DNA of 64,000 nucleotides from Kitagawia praeruptora (taxonomy: Eukaryota > Streptophyta > Magnoliopsida > Apiales > Apiaceae). Under the pieces are notes generated by a model. That model saw only the letters and a program-made list of their open reading frames with translations. It was not told the DNA's origin and did no database searches. The translations under genes were made by a program, and so were the position numbers. Shown piece after piece: positions 1 to 12,242 of the stretch (position 1 is the first letter of the stretch; each line of letters starts with the position of its first letter). The stretch covers positions 109,698,501 through 109,762,500 of the forward strand of contig CM075353.1 in the NCBI GenBank assembly GCA_037693485.1, read 5' to 3'.

Positions 1-57
1 AGTAAGCAATGCCAAGAGAAGCTTCATTTTATCGGAAATAAACATATTTTTCCCCAT
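1..57 (-). CDS. 5' end of a gene for a possible secreted or membrane protein, cut by the window edge
   Basis: Read on the minus strand, an ATG at 57-55 opens a frame that stays open for 19 codons to the window edge. The residues are MGKNMFISDKMKLLLALLT: a charged start followed by a leucine-rich run, as at the beginning of a signal peptide or membrane anchor. An alternative start is the internal Met at residue 11, directly before the hydrophobic run. A TATA box lies about 90 bases upstream and the sequence between looks like a short A-rich leader, so I read this as a real promoter-proximal end. The product cannot be named from 19 residues. Confidence 0.5.
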   Translation of the reverse strand, partial: MGKNMFISDKMKLLLALLT

Positions 58-143
58 TTTTTAGATTCTCCTTTTTCTCTCTTGGCTCTTCTTACTTTTG
101 CACTTGCAGACTGCAGTTATTAAGTATGTACAGATAGTGACTT

Positions 144-153
144 CTATTTATAG
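144..153 (-). promoter_or_regulatory. TATA box of the left-edge gene
   Basis: The minus strand reads CTATAAATAG, a strong plant TATA box. It lies about 87 bases upstream of the ATG at 57, which leaves room for a leader of roughly 55-60 bases. Confidence 0.5.
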
Positions 154-159
154 AAGAAG

Positions 160-2360
160 AGTTCATTAATCATTTCTTTTAAAAAAATAGATCGATACAT
201 AATTAGGTGCCAATAATACGTACAGAAAAGAACATGTTAATAAGTCATGTTTCGCTACTCTGTTCATGACAACATTGCTTGAAAATATTCAAGCAGAAAA
301 TGTGACAAATGTGCGACTTGTTTGAACCAAATGGTTTATGCAAATTCTGGGAAGCTATTTTGCATCCAACCAAGAATTGACGGTCAGGTCTTGTTATTAA
401 TCTCAACTACTTGACAGTTATAAGATGACTACTTCTCTCCCTGATTACCCTTAAAACCAAAAAAATAGGCAAACTTTCGAAAATTAGGTACTTAATCGTA
501 AGGTTAGCAACATGGAGTGAGGAATTGTGTTAAGTTTAAATTTTGATGAAGCACATTGTAGATTATTTTGTACTTGGGGGACTCCTCTGCAAATACCCTC
601 TTACATTTATGAAAAAGAACTAGCCTGTTTGCAACTTTACTAATGATTTGCTAATCATATATATGTTTGAAGTAATTTAATTTGATTGTTGACCAAATTT
701 TGGACTCTGTCTAGGAGACAAATTGGAAGTAAAGCATGTTGTACAGGCAGCTATGACATATGATAAAAGACAGGCTTCTTCTATTCACTGATTATGGCAC
801 AATCTTTCTCTCAAAATATATTACTTTTTGCTTAGTTTAACCATTATATATTATCACCTAACTAACATCACAGGCAACTTGAGATTAATTGTAATCAAAC
901 TCCATTTGTATAAAATTATTGCTAAGCAAACACACATGCATTCTAATTTGCATACTAATGCCATAATTTAGTTACTAAAACTCTTAACCTCTGTTTCACC
1001 TTGATTCTCAGTTACAACAATTTCAGCTTTCCTCACATATTTACAGTAAAACTTGATTCAAATACTAATGTCTAAAACTACAAGAACCAAAATCCAAGAG
1101 AGGAAGCTAACAAAATACTAATCATAAATTTTATAGTTTCGAAAAATATGCAGAAAACAATAACGTAAAGGCCAAAGATTAATGAAACACTTAGAATTAG
1201 TTTAGACATCTTAATCTCTAACCTAAATCCATAATCTTAACTACTAAGATTTTAATGGTGTTCGAAATTAAGTTCTCGTGATCATAATTGAGTCACAGGG
1301 GGAAGCAAGGTAGCTAAAATGTCCAAAAAGACAATAAACAAAACTTATAAACTGTTGAAGCAATCAGAGATATCATGTGGTCCTTCCAATGATTTTGCAT
1401 ATAATTGATTAGACTATGTTTTTTTAATAAAATGGAACCAGAACACATGATTATAATTTATATATCACATATATAAACCATTTATATATGTTGGCATTTC
1501 CAGATGAGCTGAATGCCTGAAAGATCCATGCTACCGAGACCGCGATGATCAGTATATTGACTTCTTCATCTTGTGTAGGGATTATAGCGGCAAAACTATT
1601 TTGTTTCATATCAACTGAAAAAATACAGTGCAGCAAATAAAATTTAGAATTACAAAGACTGCCCTTACGGCAGCAAAGCTATTAGGCAACTTGAACCTGA
1701 AATTCAGATTAAGTTTTGGTACGACTACACTTTAAATGCCATACTTTTTTGCGGCCTTTTTCTTCAAGCAGATTTTTACCCAGTTAGATTTCAAATGTCC
1801 CATCTTTTTAGTCAAGCCTGTAAAGACTGTTTGCAGCCCCATTTGGCAATACAAAATAAAATATACTGATACTTTATAAACATCTTATGAGTTATGATTC
1901 ATGCACTTAATAGTGTCTAGTAACTGTATATGTATGGCTACTTGTAAAGAATTGCCATATTCATGAACCTTGTGGTTTGTTCCATTGACTTGGCACCTAA
2001 AGGTTGCAACAAAGATGCAATGGACTTTGATAATGAAACATTCCTTCACATTTCATAACCTGTTTTTTAAAAAGAAACTTAGTGTACCGTTCAATCAAAA
2101 AACAGTACTTGATAAGAATCGAAACGATACACGTATTTGGATGAATTCATATGAAACACTGATGTCTATACTTTAGAATACAACCACTAATTTCGCTAAT
2201 GATATCAACAGTTTCATAAAATATCTGACATCACTCGGGTACTGAAAAGCAGTCAACTGGCACGACACAACCAAAAAAAAATAGTAGAGACATCCGGTAG
2301 CAATGTTTCTTAAGCAAGAAAATTGATATCCATCATTCTACAAGATTAAATTCTTGATTT
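160..2360. other. AT-rich intergenic region
   Basis: About 2.2 kb of AT-rich sequence lies between the promoter of the left-edge gene and the last exon of the PP2C gene. It should hold the distal promoter of the first gene and the 3' UTR of the second. I see no convincing exon series, RNA gene or bounded mobile element. Two short minus-strand frames (1451-1636 and 1732-1842) are open; only the second is listed, with low confidence. Confidence 0.5.
1732..1842 (-). CDS. small basic ORF of 36 codons, unrecognised
   Basis: An ATG at 1842 opens a frame ending at TAA 1732-1734. The product begins MGLQTVFTGL and is rich in lysine towards its end (KKKAAKK), without a hydrophobic stretch. It lies downstream of the PP2C stop on the same strand, so it could be a 3'-UTR frame, a fragment of an older gene or chance. 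No upstream exon or promoter was found. I do not recognise it. Confidence 0.15.
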   Translation of the reverse strand: MGLQTVFTGLTKKMGHLKSNWVKICLKKKAAKKYGI

Positions 2361-2362
2361 CG

Positions 2363-5300
2363 CTACTGCCTTTTGAAAATGATAACAACTGCAGTGCAGT
2401 TATCTTTACAGTTCCGCTCACGCACAGCTTCCCTGACAAGGCGACGACTCACGGCTGCAACAGATGATCCCTCCTGTTTAAAGATACCAAAGCCTTAAAA
2501 AGGCAGCAATAATTTTACCAGGCAGGGTAAGTGGCCTAAGAAAAATTTGACACAATGAAGGACTAGAAATTATTAACATATTTTTGCCTCGAATAACAAA
2601 ATATATGTATAATAGGGTTTTCCTTGTCTGTGATAAAAGTGCTGATATACCGAATAGGGGAAAAATGTCCTTTAACTGTTCGTTCTTGCATTTTAGTCAT
2701 TTTGTTCCTATTGGTTGGGAAACTTGCTCCGGTAAAAGCATACTAGATTATAGGTACGAGGAAAGCATCTCGACAGCAATCATAAGTAAACAGTGATATT
2801 GATTCATGAATTTGATTCAACCATAATATTGACAAAATTTAAAGCATGTCTATATTACATTGAAATCTGCCAGACTTAGCCAAAAACGGATACCTCTCTA
2901 CTCTTGCGTGTGTGTTCAAATTATGTGGTTGACCATTACCAAAAAAATATTAAAATCGACAAAAAGATAGGGGAATGGTGATTTTATGTGATAGCAAACC
3001 AATTTCTTACCTTTTAAACACCTCACATATCAATAATCGCTGGAAAAGCAGTTATTTCAATTTCACCAAACTTCAAAACTACTACATATAAAATAAAAAA
3101 AACTTCATGGAAATGATGTCTGTAAAGATGCAAACTAACCTTCAACATCTTGTGAACAAATTCAACAGCATCACTTGCTCCAAAAACCTAAAAGAGAAAA
3201 CAACAAATGCCGATTTTTAAGTAAGATGGACTAGAACATTAAATATGTAGATGAGGATAGGTATTTGATAATTACCCCCCATAAGCCATCACAGCCAAGA
3301 ATAATGAACTTGTCTCTCTCTGTAAGGCTAAAAGAATGAATATCTGGGGTTGAAACAACACCCACCTGGAGTTGACATATTTCAATGAAATGATGCATTA
3401 TATGAAATTGGCAGTCGACAAGTTACAGATACAATCTGATGCGTCAGGATATATTGATATATATTCAAATAAGTCGGAAGAAGACAACTGAAACAATTAA
3501 CACTAAAAACAAAGAACAACCAGCTGTAAAGATAAAACATGACGGATCAATTTCAGAACAACCTTCCATTGGATATCTCTTCGCCTACCATAAGCTATAT
3601 ATGTTCCATTAGCATTACCATGTCAAAAGTTATAATCTAGAGTGAACTTGAACCTTAGAATATTAAAAATAAATGAGCAACAAAAGCTACATTTTAAGAT
3701 AAAATGGCTGTTTGCCGGTTCTATATGGAGTTTGAAGGTTGAGTGTGGAGCTATGGAGGTGCATCCATCACCAGCCCTGAAACCCTTGATTCACATTACC
3801 TAAATTATTACAGGAATTTTCATTGAGAAAATGAGAGTAACAATCCTGCATGCACTAACAGTAGTACTGAGTGCCAACAGGCAACAGAAGTGTGAGTATG
3901 AGACAAAAATAGTTAATCTGGGATACAAGTCAGTTTAGGCAACAGAAAGTTAAAAAAACCCATAGCATGATTCTGTAAAAAACCTTCTTAAATTGGCGAT
4001 CTCCAAAAGCCCTAGAAACCTCAAGTCGCCCCTGAAGTCGTCCATTCGCACTCACGGAACCACCCGCCTGAAATTATTTGCATGCTTGTGAGTGAAAATA
4101 AGATGGTGACATATTATTTCTATTGTTTTATAATCATATTGTCATACTATTGTAATACAGTTCGGTGAAGTGTATCCATAGTGTCATAGGTAGCACCTGA
4201 AGAATGAAGAAAATTCAACTTTCCTTGAGGGTGTGGATACAGCCCAGTGAAACATTTCCATATAATGTACCCAGGATAAGCAAAGTTCCCTAACCTTTTG
4301 TATACGTGCCCGTTCTTGTGGATAAATGGCCTTGTGTTCCCTTGTCAACACAATTGCTTTTAACGGATTTAATTCATTTGACTCACTCTCTGAACCATTG
4401 GTGGTTGATGAACGTGCTACAACTGCCTTTGCATCTCCAATGTTAGCAACAAACACCTATATACAACGATTAGAACATAATAAGATTTAAAGTAAATTCA
4501 GGAGAAAAACTACTACATAAAGCCGAGCTTAAGGTAAGGGTAATGTAGCACACACAATCACATCTCTGTTTACATATTCCCTATAACTCTATAAGTCTAT
4601 CACTTCCCAAGCACATTTAATATGTGACAAAAAATATAAATTTTGCGCACGTAATCATTAATCTGATGTTCAGAGGACGCATCAGCACAGAGTAGAAAGT
4701 GGTAAGGGCAATCGGCCAATCCCCATGCCACATTAACATTAGACAACCTTTTAATATCCTTCATTACTGAAATCTGCAGTAATGCTAAAAAGGAATTCTC
4801 TCCGCCAATAATATAGCACTCCTCAATGATGATAATTCCCATGCATTAGCATTGCTGACAGGACATAAAGGACCATCTTATAAGTATCACACATCAAGTA
4901 AGAAAAAGTTACCAGTAAGCTAAATAATTTAAATAGAATTACTTGGATAAAAGGTAGAAACTTACAGTTTGACCTAATACCCACACACAAACGGCTGTAG
5001 CACCATCCATCCATCCCCCTAATAAGATACACAGAAACCAATATTAAAATATTATAATAAAATCAAGTGAAATTTCTATTCATAAGTCATAACTAAAAAG
5101 GAATTTCATATTTAAATAAGGAATATATTAAAGTGTTTATATCGAATATATACTTGTTTAAAGAAGCATCTCATTTCTGACACACACAAAAAAAAAAGCA
5201 TCTCATTAACCTTAACTTAATCTTTGACACAGGTAAAGGTCTGAGGCTTTATGAACTCACCCATTACCAAAGACAGATGAAGAAATTAGTAAAATGTTAA

Positions 5301-7388
5301 AGAAAACAAAATCTTTTGTCATTAAATTGTTCTTTCACGAACCCTACTAAGTACTTATATTCCCTTGATATACATAAGCAAACATTCAGATTGAAGACCA
5401 ACATAAAGTTGATCTAAGGAAATTTCGTATTTTGTAGGGTCTTTCCATTTCAATTTATAACCAAGGTATCGTTCTGAATGTCCTTCAGTTTATTAATTTA
5501 TCTGTTGCATGTGAATTTGCAAAATCAAATACTGTACATTGCCATATTTTTGGTGACAGTAAACATTTCAATAACTAAAATACAAGATGATCGGTAAATA
5601 CTCAATACCTGCAGCACTCGCCTGCAGAAGAGACTCGTCTGTTTTTCGAAACCCTGATGAATGACATCACAGTGTGTTATTACAGCAGCAAAAACTTTTG
5701 GTTGACAACGTTTAAGAGTGTTACAATTAAAAAATATATAAAAGTAACATACCATCCAATATGGCTCTTTTCGCAGCTTTCACATCCAACTGCAATCAGT
5801 ATAGGAATTACAAAGTGAGACGCAAATCAAAATCATTATAATTTCAACAGGGCTATCATTATTGGAACTTTTAAACTTATTTACTTCTCCACATATACTA
5901 CTAGAAAAGATTAAAGAGTGCTGCGATAAACATAAACTTTTAATAAACATAAAGAGAGGCAGCATTAGAATGCAACGAAGGTGATAAGGGTTGCGGCATT
6001 CCTTGACATTTTGTCAAATGCCTAACAGAAATACGGCCAGCTCATCTGAAATATGATATTTCATGTAGCCATTGATATGGTAATGTATCAAGACCCATCA
6101 CCAGGGCAAGAGAAATGGAAGAAACAGTCAAAAGTTACAACCCAAGACCAGTTCACTAACTAACCACTGAATATAAAGCATATAATAAATAAGACCAAGC
6201 AAACACACACCAACTCACGTGGTAAGCCAGCAGACATAATATTTGAATGTAGATGCCTCTGGGCATATTCGGCAGCTAGTTGGCCCCCGTGTCCATCATA
6301 TATAGCATAGTGAGAACATCTGTCAAGAAAGATACAACAATATTAACAGATTGCCTTCCAAGTTTAGTAGCAAAACAATTTCCCATAAATTAATTAACAA
6401 AAGGCGCATTAATATGAAATTCATGCTTCACAACATTTTTTGCCAATAACATGTACGCTTTAACTACTTCGTTTTTCGATACTTACACACAAATTAAAAC
6501 CGGTGCGCTATAGCCTATACCTAGAGCCGCCTAGTCGTAGGAAATGGATGACTACAACTTTACAAAGCATGTACCATATTATGGTTGGTAAACAGATTAT
6601 GGTGTGTGACGCAGTGCAGGCCTGTAGTCAAGCTGAGACAAGACCAACTTCAGAAAGTAGACCTGTCACCCAGCTTACTAATGAACTTTTGAGCAGAGTT
6701 TTGAGGTGCTAAATTCTCCTCTTTGACGTGTAAGCTGAGCCTCAAAAATGTGTTCAACTTGGCTCACTTATGAACATGATGTACTCAAACCAAAGGCCAC
6801 CAACAAGGCACTACCTAGGTACTCATGTGGACAAGAAACTTACATTCCATATCTAAGTACCTCAAAAACACAGTAAAATTTACCAAAACTCCGAATGCAG
6901 ACGCATTAAGTAAACCAAATACAGACAAGACAACATACATTCAAAACCACAAGCATCTCAGTAATTTTATCAATCAATTTGCTAAATGCACAACATCAAA
7001 TTTCACATGAAGTACATATACGCTAAAAAGATAATTCATTAAAAAAAACAACATTTAAGCAAATGGGTATGTACTAAAATAAAGTAAACAAGTAAATAAT
7101 GGAAGTAAATAAGCAAGAAAACCTCAAGGTTCCAGGAGGAAAGTTGAGAGTAGCATCGGGAAAAACAACAAATTTATCCTCCATAGTATGCCTAGACCCC
7201 TTATCTTCAGCCCCGTCAGCTTCTATTACAAACAACAATTTATCATTATTGTTTTCATTAGTATTTGTAATTTTATCAGATTTTGACTTTTTGGGAATAG
7301 AATCAGGGGAAGAATCGAAATGGGCATCGCGTTTGTTGGGGTTGGGAGTTGAAATTGAATCATTAATTCTTGATTTATCATCCTCCAT
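2363..7388 (-). CDS. protein phosphatase 2C, ten exons, PP2C 8-like (At1g18030 type)
   Basis: Exons in transcription order: 7388-7123, 6319-6211, 5789-5753, 5653-5609, 5018-4966, 4456-4295, 4067-3984, 3365-3276, 3187-3140 and 2473-2363. Every intron is GT..AG, the frame is kept, and the sum is 1005 nt (334 residues plus TAG). The product is a metal-dependent Ser/Thr phosphatase. Visible motifs in order: the acidic RHTMED segment (exon 1), DGHGG (exon 2), DGATAVCVW (exon 5), NIGDAKAVVARSS (exon 6), GRLEVSRAFGD (exon 7), ILGCDGLWG (exon 8) and DNCTAVVI (exon 10). The aspartates of the two-metal centre are therefore present. The N-terminus (about 60 residues) is Ser/Asp/Lys-rich with KKSKSDK, possibly a nuclear signal. 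The sequence follows, from memory of the family, Arabidopsis probable PP2C 8 exon by exon rather than the ABA co-receptor clade. No break is seen, so it is probably functional. Its substrate cannot be read from sequence. Confidence 0.93.
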
Positions 7389-8362
7389 CTTGTGCTCTCT
7401 TTTAAGTTTCTTGCTGCTTCTTCAAAGTGTTTGACAAACAAACCCTATTGCACCAAACACTTTCTGTTTCTGATTGGTTGATTTACAGTTTACACTTTAA
7501 ACGGGTCAAATTGTAAACATAATCGCTAAATGCAGTAAAATTTTGTTTTGTGCAGGAACATGATATTACAGTTTTGACCTTTACTCTTTTCCGTGCAAAT
7601 CAGCATATTTAATGCATACACCAAGGTTATCGGTGATTTTAGTGTCGTGTTTTCTTGCTTTTTGCCCGAAATATCCTAAATGCCCATCACATACGTTATT
7701 GGTATGGACATATGTGATGTCATGCCTCCAACATCAACATATCATATGGAGACGCCTCTAACATCAAATGCTACCACATGCGCCTCTGCAACAGACATAT
7801 TTAGGTGATACGCATTTTGAAATTGTGTATCTGACGTCAGCTGTTACATCGTCTCCAGAGCTCGCGACAATAACGATTTCGGCGTAAAATTTCTTTCTCT
7901 TCGTTCCTCCATATCACGAACCTTCCCATTACATTCTATATAACAATAGAATCGCAATTCGATTCTCTACACATATACACCAATTTTATTAAATTTATTT
8001 TGCCCGATTAGAAACACCCAATTCACCTAACTTTCATATTCATTTTTTCCGTCGAGGTTCGTACACGTCCTTACGGGGCTGGCGGAGAAAAACTGATCAC
8101 GCGAGGAGGAAAGAGATGAGTCTGTGATCATGTGGTGGTGCTTTGGTTATGTGGAGAGTTGCCTTAGAGAGAGATCGAGGGAGGCGACAAAAATCGCCCA
8201 AAAGTTGCCGGCAAGGGAGAAGGCTGGGAGAGAAGAATTTCTGGCGTGCTACAGTACTTTCAAATACGCTGATGGAAACGGTGTATTCTATGGACATTTT
8301 GGTCGCTCTTTCCGAATCTGGACATTTTGAACGGTAGGTAATAAAAAATGGATATTTTGGGC
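7389..8362. promoter_or_regulatory. upstream region of the PP2C gene
   Basis: This stretch upstream of the PP2C start codon should hold its promoter and leader. It contains a perfect palindrome TGACGTCA at 7832-7839 (a classical bZIP-type site, about 440 bases upstream of the ATG) and a short imperfect duplication around 7710-7790 (GCCTCCAACATCAA / GCCTCTAACATCAA). Plus-strand frames at 8124-8337 have no recognisable product. No TATA box is obvious. Confidence 0.35.
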
Positions 8363-9113
8363 TAGGGCTGGAAAACGGATAATACGGATACGGATACAGC
8401 CATATCCGAATCCGGATCCGTTTTTTACAACCGTATCCGTATCCGTATTCGAATCCGGGAATATCCGACAAAACTTTACCCGAATCCGAATCCGGCAGAT
8501 ATTATCCGGATTCGGATAATATCCGGATCCGAATCCGTTTTGCAAAAAAAAAAAAAAACTGAAATTTGCATTATTATAAAAAACAGGCATTTTTTGCAAA
8601 AACAAAAAAAAACATACATATTAAAGAGATACTCGGTTCTAATTTACAAATTACAAAAACCATATTCAAATTTGCATATGCAAATAGTATACAAAACTAT
8701 ATACTATATGCCATATACAAATAATTAAAGACCATACTACTTTAGACTATACAAATAGTGAATTAGATAGAATTATGGTAGATAGACTATACTTCTTTAG
8801 AAATTAGAACGTGTTGGACTTATTTTTATTTCATTTAATATTAAATTCATTATATTTTATTTTTAAGAGTAAATGATAAAAATTAAAAATGTATTAAAAA
8901 TATATTAAAAATATATTATATATAATTACTTTCGGATACGGATATTTTCGGATACGGATGTACCTGTATCCATATCCGTATCCTAAACTCTCGGATTCAG
9001 ATACGGATAATATCCGGTTGACTCCGGATACGGATAATATCCGCTTTTTTCCGGATACGAATAAAGATATTTCGGACGGATATCGGATTTTTCGGATTTT
9101 TTTTCCAGCTCTA
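8363..9113. mobile_element. 751-bp non-autonomous hAT-type element (MITE)
   Basis: The element starts TAGGGCTGGAAAA and ends in the inverse of TAGAGCTGGAAAA, a terminal inverted repeat with one mismatch. It is flanked on both sides by the same 8 bp, TTTTGGGC (8355-8362 and 9114-9121); 8-bp duplications are the hAT signature. Subterminal regions of about 180 bp on each side carry many copies of CGGATA, its complement TATCCG and variants such as CCGAATCCG, in both orientations, as expected of hAT transposase-binding repeats. The middle (about 8550-8930) is AT-rich. No transposase is encoded, so it would depend on a hAT element elsewhere. Confidence 0.85.
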
Positions 9114-9121
9114 TTTTGGGC

Positions 9122-9681
9122 ATTCTTTTTTTTTCATGTACTTTATTGTATAAATATGAATAAATCGTTTTAAATTGTACATTTCATTTTTTTAATTTAT
9201 ATTCTATATGTTTAAATAAAATTTTGCTACTCATTTTTTGAAATTTATATTATTTGAATTAAAATACAATAAAATATCAATAAATAAATATCCTTAAAAT
9301 CAAAACAAATATATTCATTTAACCAAATAATTTATTTATCAAAAATATTTATTATTCAATTATCGATAAATGAATATTTATTTAATTAAAGAATAAATTT
9401 ACTTTTTTTTCTCATAATATTATTTTAAAATTTAATATTCAAATATATTACAATCTAATAGTTAAAATCTTAAAACTTTTATTCTATATTTTCATTATCC
9501 TTAATAACTAACCTAATTAACACTTTTATAGTTGTATCGTGTAGAGAGTCATCTTCATTGCCTCTAAAAAATTTAGGTTCAGAATTTGCATTTCTTGAAC
9601 TAAAAAATTTTCCATTTATTTAGTTGGTAGTCTACATTCCGTGTACCATAGTTATTTCAGCTTCATCTATTATATTATACT
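9122..9681. other. AT-rich spacer
   Basis: About 560 bases of very AT-rich sequence lie between the hAT element and the next LTR element. I see no gene, RNA or bounded repeat. Confidence 0.5.
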
Positions 9682-9686
9682 AACTA

Positions 9687-11694
9687 TTTAACATCCCTAC
9701 AAATACACTGAATTCTAAAATCCACTAAAAATCCAATAAAACGATACAACTTTTTAAAACAAATATCTTACAATTCATAAATTAAAAATACACCTAAATT
9801 CTCCAAATATTGCAACTCGCACTCTTCCCAAAGGTAGCCCACCTAAATAAGATCACCTGTCGGTAGGAATAAGAAAAACAAAGAACCGACTGTGAGCGAA
9901 AGGCCCATATACGGATACAAAACAAAGCACAAGCTGAACAAAATTAAATATGATGAAAATTATATCTGAACAAAGATTAAGACATGAGATTAAGAATAAA
10001 GTTGAAATTCTGAATAAAGAACAATAAGACATAACGATTAAGACAATATAAAAATGGATACTCAACTCACAATATAAAAACAAAGAACTCTATTTCATAA
10101 ATAATCTTACTCTAACAAATATCCTTAACACTTACACATAATAATCATAGTTACTGTAATAAAAATATAACCAATAAAATATAATCCTTCTTACACATAC
10201 ACTTACAAATAATATCCAAATAAATTACTTACTAACATGGGAGACGATCTTACACAAACAGGGGCATAGCACAAAGCAAATACCTCCAAATTCAGACAGG
10301 GATCGCAAGGCAATAAGCACATGCTACCCAGAATGGCCAAACACACACAAACTGACTAGTCATGACTATACGTGTCCCACTACTCCGGCAACACGCCTAC
10401 GCTATTTATACACCGCGTAGAAAGTGCCAAACACGAGATTATCCGCTCGCGACGGATGTATTTCGAACTCCCAAATCATATTAAAACCACAAATAACTTA
10501 CACATAACTTATTCCGGAAAGATGTCTAAAAATCATACTTATGTCATAAATAATTAAAACACGTTGATCTAATATCACAAAACAAAATATCAAATAAAAT
10601 AGACTATAGAAGCTAAAAATCAGAAATGACCAGTTCCTAAAAAAAGACAATTTACTCTATAAATATTAATTCAAATGAAAAAGTATAAAACACAGAACTT
10701 GTAGAGGATTCCGAGACCTTTCCAGAACGGTAAGGCTCGTTAAAAACAAAGAAGTAACGAATTCAGAAACAATGAAAATGCGGACTGTAATAACAGAATC
10801 AGGCACTGATCACAGTAGTATTTCGATGTTTAACACATCAAAATCACAGAATTTGTTAATGGAAGGTAAACTCAAAATGCAGATATCGAAACGAGCTTTC
10901 CAGAATGGTATCGCTCATAGTTGTTGAACAAATTTCCGATTTACTATGAATTTTCGAAGTTCGGACATCAGAACTGAAATTAACGCACCAGATTATACAA
11001 ACAGCAGATTTTGACATGCTTACAAGCAGAATTTCACAAAACACAAAGAATGAAAGTTGTAGATAATTGAAATATCTTTCCAGGAGCTCAGGAATGAACC
11101 CAATCCGATGAATAATGAATTTTATACGAATTTAACAAGAATTCAGGACAAGGTAAAATAACGAAAATTGAACAACAATGCGAATAGAAAAGAGGAATAA
11201 AAAAATATCCGTACCTCAACTTGATGATTACCACCAATTCTCAACAAGTTCAACCCCTCAAGCCAAGAACTCTAATTATATAACATAAAAATCGTAAATT
11301 CTAATGCCTAAAGAAAGATGATTACGAAAGGTGATTACGTACACGCGTACATACATAAAAATCGCTTATCTCTTACCTTGAACTCGAAATTCCTTGTCTC
11401 CAATTAGGGTTTGGTTAATCTTCTCTTCTCCTTCTCTTCTTTTCCTTCTTCCTTCTGATCCAAAAGTAACGTAAATCTCTAACTCTTTTTTTTCTAACGT
11501 TTTTTTTCCTTTTACAAACCCTCACTCATATTTTCTCCCTTTTTTATATTCTTTTCTCTTTTTTTTTCTAATAGCCTAATTAAAAACATTTATTTACTCC
11601 TAAACTAATATAAATACTATCAATCTAATATTTCTAATCCTCAATATAAAATAATATAACTAAAAATATTTATAAAAAAATACGGGATGTTACA
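9687..11694 (-). repeat. 3' LTR of the long-LTR non-autonomous element
   Basis: This 2008-bp copy aligns along its whole length with 12243-14246. Open frames inside it (for example 9853-10083 and 10856-11044) recur in the partner LTR and have no coding character. Confidence 0.88.
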
Positions 11695-12242
11695 TTCTTC
11701 CCTCCTAATAGAAATTTCGTCCTCGAAATTAGTCTTCTGCACCTTACTGTCGATAAAGAACATGAACAATTTTTGTTGGTCTCCCAAGTAGCCCCTTACA
11801 TTACTGACATTCCAAAAACATTGCTTTCTACATTCGCACTTAGAATAAAACTATGTCGAAAAATATAGCGCTTGTTCTCTTCCATGATTCAAGCATTCAC
11901 GAACGATTTAACGTGCCGTAGAGCATCTATAACCAAATATAATTAGCAGCTTTCGTCATCATAGAACACGATTAAGTACATCACGGAAAGACGATTCCAG
12001 ATAATCACGAAAAGACAGCAGACGAACACCAACAAATAATAATCTTAACTAACCATCCGCCATACTATCTACCCGTACTGACAGGTCAAGCCTAAAGGCA
12101 AGTCTAACTATCTACCCATACTCACAGGTCAAGCCTAAGGGCATGTCTAATGCTCAAGCTCTATCTTATAACTACCCAAATCTCACAAATCGAGCCTAAA
12201 GGCAAGTCTACAGAATCTATAAACTCTAGCTCTGATGCCAAC
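11695..12242 (-). other. interior of the long-LTR element: purine tract, repeats, primer site
   Basis: On the minus strand the sequence runs from the primer-binding site (12240-12229, TGGCATCAGAGC, one mismatch to the common iMet site TGGTATCAGAGC) to the polypurine tract (11706-11695, AGGAGGGAAGAA). Between 12050 and 12230 there are about three imperfect repeats of a unit around the plus-strand motif ACAGGTCAAGCCTAAAGGCA. No ORF of note is present. Confidence 0.75.

Noticed and set aside
8097..8605. Minus-strand ORFs rich in Tyr, Gly, Arg and Ile
   Set aside because: They are translations of the CGGATA/TATCCG repeats of the hAT element; no codon structure or homology is visible.
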